Below, one piece after another: positions 57,417 to 64,000 of a DNA stretch of 64,000 bases (positions within the stretch are counted from its first letter, which is position 1; each line of letters opens with the position of its first letter). The notes under the pieces are model-generated. The model made no database searches and had not been told where the DNA came from. It was given only the letters and a program-made list of their open reading frames with translations. The stretch lies in assembly GCA_025200525.1 (NCBI GenBank), contig CM045762.1:22231374-22295373 (forward strand). The letters are read 5' to 3'. This DNA is from Camellia lanceoleosa (lineage: Eukaryota > Streptophyta > Magnoliopsida > Ericales > Theaceae). The position numbers and the translations under genes were made by a program.

Positions 57417-59277
57417 ATGGCTAGTTTGGAGGAGATGGTGCACCACCTTCAAGAGAGCATGAAAGCGTCTGGCAGGATGTCGTCCGTCAGGCAGATTTCG
57501 CCAGTAACAGTAACAGCCATTGTGAGGAACAATCGAGACAATTGCGAGCTAGAACAAGAACCGGACATCTGCCGCATCAAGCTCCTTCCCCCAGAGTTCC
57601 TAACGTCGGAGACAACCAATGTTGACGATCTGAGCGCCCAGGACCACCCCCACCTCCAACCCTACCTCAAATCCAACCTGAGCTATCAAAAACACCCACC
57701 AATCTACCGAACTCTCCCTTTGAGTTCGAGACTGATCCCACCGCACTCAAGTTGAGCAAGCTTGAAAAGTTGTTCAAGAGATCCCAAGGGGTCAAGACTA
57801 TCCCCGACATTGAAGATGGTTACACTGACGCAACTGTGACACTGCCTGACAGATTCAAAATGCCTCATATTGATCGATTTGATGGGTCCGGGGACCCCAT
57901 GGTACACTTAAGACTGTTTTCGGACGTTCTAAGGCCAATGGACCTCAGTAGGCTCCAGAAGTTGTCTTTATTTGGTCGGACCCTGTCAGGTGTGGCATCC
58001 GCATGGTATGCCAAGCTAGAAGATGACGTCAAGAGAAATTGGGACGAAATGGCTGAGGCCTTCATCGCGCAGTACTCATACAACACACAGATTGAGATTA
58101 CGACCCGTGATCTCGAGACAACTAGGCAAGAGCCTAAGGAGAGTTTTTCAGAATTTGTAACCAGATGGAGGGCCAAGGCTTCGATGATGACCTTGAGGCC
58201 CATGGACAAAGACCAGATTCGGATGATTGTGCGCAATCTACAGCCGAAGTTGATGCAAAAGATGATAGTAGTCCCATTTCCCACTTTTTCTGACCTACAT
58301 GAAATGGGGGTGCAGATTGAAGATGCCTTGAAGCAAGCCTGATTGATAATGATCGGGAGTAACCCCGAAGGACCTTCAACCGCAACACTAATGCAAGCCC
58401 GGGTGGCGCATCTTCTACGAGAGCCTCCGAAGTAGGCATGGTCACCACTACCCCCCCACAAAGAAATACGGCAGCTTCGCCATTCTCCGGTGCGTCCGGA
58501 AGCAACCCGCAAACAACCAAATACCCACCCAGAAACACCAGAACTTTCGCTCCACTCTACATGTCCCTATCCAAAGCTCTGGGGGTTTTGATCAAGAAAG
58601 GGCATCTGAAGCCCCTGGAGCTGCGGCCCCTACCAGAAAAACTCCCTCCTACCCATAACCTGGCCAAATATTGTGCATTTCACCAGCAGCACGGTCACGA
58701 CACCGACCAGTGCTATCGGTTACGCCATGAAATTCAAGACCTTATCGATAACGGGGTGATTTTGCCTCCTGAGAAGCCCAATGTTACTACAAATCCCCTC
58801 CCCGCACACAACCAAGCTCCACCACCCAAAAGACTTAATTTCATCCATACCGGGGCCGTGTCCTACGACCCTAGTATCTATATCACACCTGCCCACCTGC
58901 CTAAACCAGAGGTCCTTCTTCCCAATTGCACCGACTTGTGCATGATGGATATCTCCATGACCCAACCCAAGCCAGCGGCGGTGACCGCCAAGAACAGGGG
59001 GAGGAAGATTCCAAAGGAGAAACAGGTTGTGGAGTCAGAGTCTGCGGAATCTGGGAGTTACGTTGGGAAGACATATAGTTCGAGTGACTACATTTCATCA
59101 AAAAGCCAAGATAGGCCCGGAATAGAATTGCCAATAGGAGGAGAGTTGTGTATGATCCAAGGGGATAGTCTGGGACAGGGAACAGATGATGTAACAGCTG
59201 TGGAGGAGGACCTGGCCAATCTCAATTTCAAAGGACCAATACCCGTAAGACGCAGATGGTTACTGGTTCGATTATGA
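57417..59277 (+). pseudogene. Gag of the Ogre-like element
   Basis: Starts at ATG 57417 (MASLEEMVHHLQESMKASGR). A frame change at about 57700 leads to the gag core (57752-58342) with MPHIDRFDGSGDPMVHLRLF, GVASAWYAKLEDD and ESFSEFVTRWRAKA. A TGA at 58340 is followed by another open part (58438-59277) with a zinc-knuckle-like CAFHQQHGHDTDQC and a Pro-rich tail. This is the usual order for Tat gag: matrix-like part, capsid, zinc knuckle. Packages RNA in the particle. At least two frame breaks. Confidence 0.85.
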
Positions 59278-59359
59278 GGATTCAGTAGAAGCTACCGGGT
59301 GGTTGGACGATCAGCCCGATGTGGTAGAAGAATTTCAGGTAGAGTAGAGTTCAGCAGGA

Positions 59360-60506
59360 ATGAGAATATCAGCGATGGCCGGAAGGGTCGAAGAGCAGAA
59401 TACATCACCGGAGGGCGCCGGTGTCAAGAATTTTGCCCGAGATTGGAACATTTTGAATACAGAGATGATTGAACAGTCAGTCACATCAGAACTAGTAAGT
59501 TTTGAAGATTCCGAAAGAATCAGGAAAGCAAAGGCCCATGTGGGAGTTGAAATTGCTGTGTGCACAGGAAACGAGAATACTACAGGCGGATGGACGGAAG
59601 GTGCTGCGAGCGCAAGAACAGTCATACCAGAGCCGGACAGGTGTCTGTCGGCCGCTGATGGAATGTGGTGGGAAGATGAGGACCTATGTCTTGCCCACAC
59701 GGATGAAGATTGGGGGAATAACCAACCTGATAACACTTGGTACCTTGGAGAGGTCGACCACATGACGAGAAGTGGGCGGTATTTCAAACCCCCGCACTTC
59801 GATCAACCAGAGGCCTCCGGGAAGGATAGGGAAGCCGAGAAGCAAAAGGAGAAGCAACTTGAGGAAGAAGCTGTACTCAAACAGCTGAAAAGGATACAAG
59901 CAGACATCTCCATTTGGGGACTGCTCATGGCCTCGCGAGTACACAGGCAAGCTATTTTGACAGCCATGGATAAGGCTAAACTCTCCATAGAAACTACACC
60001 AGAGCAGCTGGTCGGACTGGTCTTCCCAGGAGGACGTTCCCCGACATTGACCTTTTCGGATAAAGAACTTCACCGAGGCGAAATCACAATAAACCCTCTA
60101 CATCTCGTGGAGTGTAGAGACAAGTGGATACGGTGGTACTTGTCGATATCTGGGTTACGCCATCAACGTCTGCCCTTGACAAGGGCGGCGTATGCAATTG
60201 GCTTGAAAAGCTGCAGATTTCATACCAACCCAGTCATCGGCGTCACGACAACACAAGTAGAAGTAATGGGAACAGTTAAAGTTCGGACAAAGGTTGGGCG
60301 GGACGACACGAGATAGATTTCCATGTCCTAGAAGTTCCATAACTTGTAATTTGCTTTTAGGCGTAGTGGCTGCATCAAGTGAAGGCAGTGTCATCTACTT
60401 TGCATCAAATGGTGAAATACCCTTACGGGAAGGGAGTAGCCATCGTCTTTGGGAATTCATCAATCCACCTACCACCGGAAGTATCCACGCCTGTTCTATA
60501 GATTGA
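59360..60506 (+). pseudogene. Gag-protease linker and aspartic protease, inactivated
   Basis: A 318-codon frame (59360-60316): acidic and Glu/Lys-rich first half, then ADISIWGLLMASRVHRQAIL and CRDKWI, the typical lead-in to the protease. Directly after, the reading shifts. In another frame the active-site loop appears as VLVDIW instead of D-T/S-G, then the first frame resumes at RAAYAIGLKS. So the catalytic site is lost by two close indels or substitutions. The tail (60294-60506) continues the protease body in a further frame. Confidence 0.7.
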
Positions 60507-60513
60507 GCACGAC

Positions 60514-60960
60514 ATGGAAGATGTGTTCATATCAGTTTTTACCCTGGCCGAGGCTCAGGTTGTACAGAATGTCATGGCCGCTAACGAAGGAATATATGTC
60601 AGTACTCAAGCAGTGTACCTTATGAACAAGCTCCAATATATCCCCGAGATGGGATTAGGGAAGAGTGGCCGTAAGGGCATTGCAGCGTTGGCCGAAGTGC
60701 CGCACAACCCTCATACCTTCGGCTTGGGTTATCTGCCCACCAAGGAAAATTGGGTAAGAAGAGGAAAAGAGATGGCAGGAAGAGCCAAAGCAAAACAGAT
60801 GGGAAAACCTTTTGAATTGATGCATCGGCCCATTCAGGGTACCTTAAACGGACGCTTCGTCCGGGAGGGGGAAGACTTTCCATTCTGTGGTTTTTCAGAG
60901 CCATGGTTGAATGCAGAGAGGAAACGTATGCCAGGAGTCGAAATTTTCTTTGACCTCTGA
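60514..60960 (+). pseudogene. G-patch-like domain downstream of protease
   Basis: 148 codons from ATG 60514: MEDVFISVFTLAEAQVVQNV, then YIPEMGLGKSGRKGIAALAE with the Gly-rich G-patch signature and GLGYLPTKENWVRRGKEM. G-patch is an RNA-binding or helicase-contact motif. A G-patch after the protease occurs in some retroviruses and in plant Tat/Ogre elements. The frame ends with a TGA at 60958. Confidence 0.7.
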
Positions 60961-61383
60961 TTCGGGGATGATGTTGTTGAAAGCGAGCAGACCTAACATT
61001 GAGGGAGCATAGCAAGGATGTGGAATCAGATGCGTCAGAGTTTGAAATGGGGTAGCGGCATGTCTACTTTCAGATCCTTTGATCGACCAGGTGTGCTGGG
61101 GGGATAACTCGTTGGTGCCCATGATCGGAGATGAAACGGCTGCGGGCCTACCATCAGCTATTTTGGATGCATCCATCGCACCCTCCCTCACCGGCGATCT
61201 GAGGAGGATTTTCGCCAGCGACCGGTCGTAGTGAGCTAATCTGATTCCACCGCGTCTTGTGAGTCGGAATCGGGTTCGGCTCGTCTGAGTCTGAGTCCAA
61301 GATTCTGAGGTGATAACCGGATGCCTGATCTGTCGGTCGTCTTTTCTTTCTCTTTTGAGTCTGTTGAATGTAAGAATTGACGT
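60961..61383 (+). other. Spacer between protease/G-patch and RT, possible intron
   Basis: About 420 bp with stops in all plus frames between the G-patch part and RT. Ogre elements have a spliced intron at this place. I do not assign exact splice sites. Confidence 0.45.
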
Positions 61384-61917
61384 TTGGAAGTACATAATGA
61401 GAATGAGGTAACTGTGGTTTCCGAGTACTTTTCTGTGCCTTTGGTTTATTGCTTAAATCAGGACTTTCAAAATTTTGATGAAAACGACGAGGACGAAATC
61501 CCTCCGGTTTTGCAACGACTAATTGAGCAAGAGCAAGAGCAAGAGAGGTTTGTTAAACCCTTAATGGATGAAATCACTACCGTGAACGTTGGTACTGAGA
61601 AGGACCCGCGGCTGGTCCAGATTGGGTCCACGTTGTCTTCGGAGGAACGCGAGCGCTTAGTCGCTTTATTAAAAAATTTCAAAGATGTTTTCGCGTGGTC
61701 CTACGAAGACATGCCTGGAATCGATCCTGAGATTGTACAGCACCGGATCCCTCTTGACCTTGAGGCCCGACCTGTCAAACAGAAACTCAGGAGGATCCGC
61801 CCTGATTGGGCCATTAAGATCAAGGAAGAGGTCACCAAGCAGATTGACGTAAGCTTCTTGCTGGTATCCGAATACCCGACTTGGTTGGCCAACATTGTTC
61901 CAGTACCGAAGAAGGAT
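61384..61917 (+). pseudogene. Reverse transcriptase, N-terminal part
   Basis: 178 codons: acidic stretch, EEREEL-like region (SSEERERLVALLKNF), KDVFAWSYEDMPGIDPEIVQ, PVKQKLRRIRPD, then YPTWLANIVPVPKKD, where the CACTA terminus cuts in. These are the standard motifs before the RT fingers and palm. The YVDD-containing rest presumably lies beyond the CACTA element, outside the window. Confidence 0.85.
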
Positions 61918-62720
61918 CACTACAACAAATTTGGGATTTAAAGACGAAACAAATTTGTCCCAAAATGTATATATTTCGTCACCCAAACTAATTATGACGA
62001 AAAATTTTTTCAATCACCGCTTTGTCGCCAAAGCCTGCCGCTAAAGGGTCTTAGAGACTAAAAACAATTTCGTCATTGAAAATGATAAATTTGTGACGAA
62101 TTTTTTTGTCTCCAATACACTATTGGGAGCATACTTGTAAGCAATTAGGGACAAAATATTTTGTCATTAAAGGAAGAAATTAGAGACAAAAGTATTTTGT
62201 CATAAATATAAAAAATAGAGATTTAAATAATTTTGTCACGTTTAATATAAACGAAGACAAAAAATTTTGTCAAAGAAGCTACCAATAGAGACAAAAACAA
62301 ATTCATCATTAAAATGATAAATTTGTGACTTAATTTTTGTCTCCAATACTCTTTTGGGAACATACTTATATAATCACGACAAAATATTTTGTCATTAAAG
62401 GAAGAAATTAGAGACAAGTATTTTGTCATAAATATAAGAAATAGAGACAAAATAATTTTATCACGTTTAATATAAACGAAGAAAAATTTTTGTCAAAGAA
62501 ACTACCAATAGAGACAAACAAATTCATCATTAAAAATGATGAAACAATGTCAAAAAAATTGTCACACATTGAGGGTAATAGTGACAAATGTGACAATATT
62601 TTTGTCATGACAAATTCATTTAACGATTTAAATAAAGAATTCATGACAAAATTAATCATCCACCTAAGCCAAATAAGAGACAAAAAAACCTTCTTTAGGG
62701 ATGGAAAATTTTGTCAATAA
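61918..62720. repeat. CACTA subterminal repeats with tandem duplication
   Basis: Many GACAAAA/TTTTGTC motifs, including the 16-bp perfect palindrome GACAAAATATTTTGTC (62150-62165). A block of about 232 bp starting near 62081 is repeated from about 62313, with small changes. Confidence 0.8.
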
Positions 62721-63665
62721 TTCCATAATATTTTTTTCTACATTATATACCTATTTTATCAAAATCTGAATTTTAATTCAACAAATATAACCCTGTTCAT
62801 GTTGAAACCTGTTGAATATGACAACTCCATTCACAACTTAACCTGTCATCAACACATTTACAAATTAACAAAATGAAAATATCCATTCATCATTACAAAT
62901 AATTTCATCCTAATACAATAAAATAGTGCAACATCCACAAAATATCCAAAAGTTATAACTTGTACAATTCCACCAAACATCTAACAATAACTAGTGCAAG
63001 TCCACAAAGTATGTGTATCCTTATCAAACAAAATGAACATTCAAGCAAATTACATCATTGTTGCACGTCAAAATGCCACCCCAATCCAATGCAAAAAAAT
63101 AAATTAAAAGCTTTAGTAATTAATTAATTATACAAAAATTAAAAACATTAGTAACTCATCAATTTACAATTAGATCAATTATATAATTTATCCCTCTAAT
63201 GACTTTTTTTTCGAGATTATGAGAACAAAAATTAATTTTAAGGCTAATTCACAAATGGTGCATCCCATTAATGTGCGTAAGTTCATACAACTTATATTGG
63301 TCCCTCCTAAGGTATTTCTGGTTCTGTACAAATATGTGGTTGTGTGATAATTTAGCCTTCGACGGCCTTTTTGAAGCTTTAAGTATAGAGAAAAGAAATA
63401 TTTTTAGACTAATTCACAATTTATACATCTCGTACAATTGCATAAATTGGATGTTCTATGCATGTTTCATTACTTTCTAATTCTTCAAACATATATTCTT
63501 TTATAAAATTTGTTATATTAAAGTTAATATACTTTACCAAGAAGTATGTCCACTTGTGGATGAGTCCCTCCACTTCCAAAGTGTCCAAAGGAATTCTTTG
63601 ATCCTCAAAAGTTGACAACATCGCCCATTATCTCCCCTTGCTTCTTCCTACTCTTTGGTCCTCAA
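62721..63665. other. AT-rich CACTA interior, no gene recognised
   Basis: Short open frames only (e.g. minus strand 63621-63421), without recognisable motifs. Confidence 0.4.
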
Positions 63666-64000
63666 AACTAATTTGTCTAGAATGAAATCCGACTCTAACT
63701 CCCAAACCGAGAACTCGATTCGAGTCCTGCCTTCTTCCACAAGTCTCTCGTGCCTAGGCGGTCGGTGTGCCAAGTTTCATGCTAATCCGACACCATTTAG
63801 TCATTTTGGAGTGTCAACACCTCAAATTCTAAGTTTCTAAAGAATTAATTTGCCTAGAGTGAAATATGGCTCTAACTCCCAAACCGAACCCGATTCGAGT
63901 CCCGTCTTCTCCCACAAGTCTCGTGCCTAGGCGGTCGTGTGTGCCAAGTTTCGTGCTAATCCGACACCATTTAGTCATTTTGGAGCGCCAACATCTCAAA
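63666..64000. repeat. 177-bp tandem repeat, cut by the window edge
   Basis: AACTAATTTGTCTAGAATG at 63666 and AATTAATTTGCCTAGAGTG at 63843 start two units. Both continue with CTCTAACTCCCAAACCGA, CGTGCCTAGGCGGTCG, CTAATCCGACACCATTTAGT and CATTTTGGAG. The second unit is about 158 bp before the edge, so more copies may follow. Confidence 0.85.

Larger units (their letters stand above)
55800..61917 (+). mobile_element. Ogre-like Tat retrotransposon, 5' half, plus strand
   Basis: Last 658 bp of a long LTR, tRNA-Arg-type primer site, leader, gag, protease region, G-patch domain, spacer and the start of RT, interrupted at 61918 by a CACTA element. The LTR part and the RT match the family of the minus-strand element at 44193-55795. 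Multiple frame changes make it non-functional. Confidence 0.85.
61918..64000 (+). mobile_element. Third CACTA element, left end
   Basis: Starts CACTACAACAAATTTGGG exactly where the RT frame is broken, followed by dense inverted subterminal motifs (GACAAAA / TTTTGTC). The three bases before (GAT, 61915-61917) would be one target-duplication copy. The right end is outside the window. No transposase is visible yet; after 62720 the sequence is AT-rich. Confidence 0.75.

Noticed and set aside
57865..58538. 215-codon minus-strand frame opposite gag
   Set aside because: A shadow of the gag coding strand. It has no recognisable domain and, unlike the supported antisense ORFs, does not lie behind pol.

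Overview
The window reads as nuclear DNA of a eudicot plant: AT-rich, with no intact host gene that I can identify, and built almost entirely of nested transposable elements. The plant origin follows from the element families (CACTA/TNP2 with a transposase-associated domain, Ty3/gypsy Tat-lineage elements with two RNase H domains and antisense ORFs, a degraded Ty1/copia element, a Pack-MULE) and from a captured piece of an EIN3-binding F-box (EBF) ethylene-signalling gene. I cannot name the species.

Layout. (1) 1-12727: a CACTA element on the minus strand, running off the left edge. Its TNP2 transposase gene is split by a 4.35 kb solo LTR (1200-5549, target duplication TTAAG). Its 5' non-coding region holds a second solo LTR (7311-11133). 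(2) 12985-22560: a CACTA-type element with both termini and a 3-bp ATG target duplication. It shows no transposase, carries exon-like captured gene fragments, and is interrupted by a solo LTR (16791-19206, duplication AGGCA) of the same family as 7311-11133. (3) 23235-24805: a Pack-MULE with a 9-bp target duplication carrying the start of an EBF-like gene. (4) 24815-34723: AT-rich DNA with a long direct repeat and a decayed minus-strand copia element. (5) 34724-44192: a plus-strand Tat-lineage element (5' LTR, primer site, gag, pol, tandem repeat) with an antisense coiled-coil ORF behind pol. It is interrupted by (6).

(6) 44193-55795: the 3' half of a second, long-LTR (Ogre-like) Tat element on the minus strand: pol, an intron-containing antisense ORF, a 58-bp minisatellite, polypurine tract and 3' LTR. 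(7) 55800-61917: the 5' half of a related element on the plus strand (LTR end, tRNA-Arg-type primer site, gag, protease, G-patch, start of RT). It is joined head to head to (6) inside RT/LTR sequence. (8) 61918-64000: the left end of a third CACTA element, inserted into RT and running off the right edge.

All coding regions seen are damaged by stops, frameshifts or truncation, so no element is obviously autonomous. The most unusual signal is non-coding. Short GC-rich palindromes or near-palindromes recur at about 20-22 bp spacing (two helical turns) in AT-rich surroundings. In the Ogre-like family they lie upstream of the LTR TATA box, further down the LTR, and upstream of the antisense ORF. 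In the other LTR family the 12-bp palindrome has core TCGA in one copy and ACGT in the other, with both arms kept.
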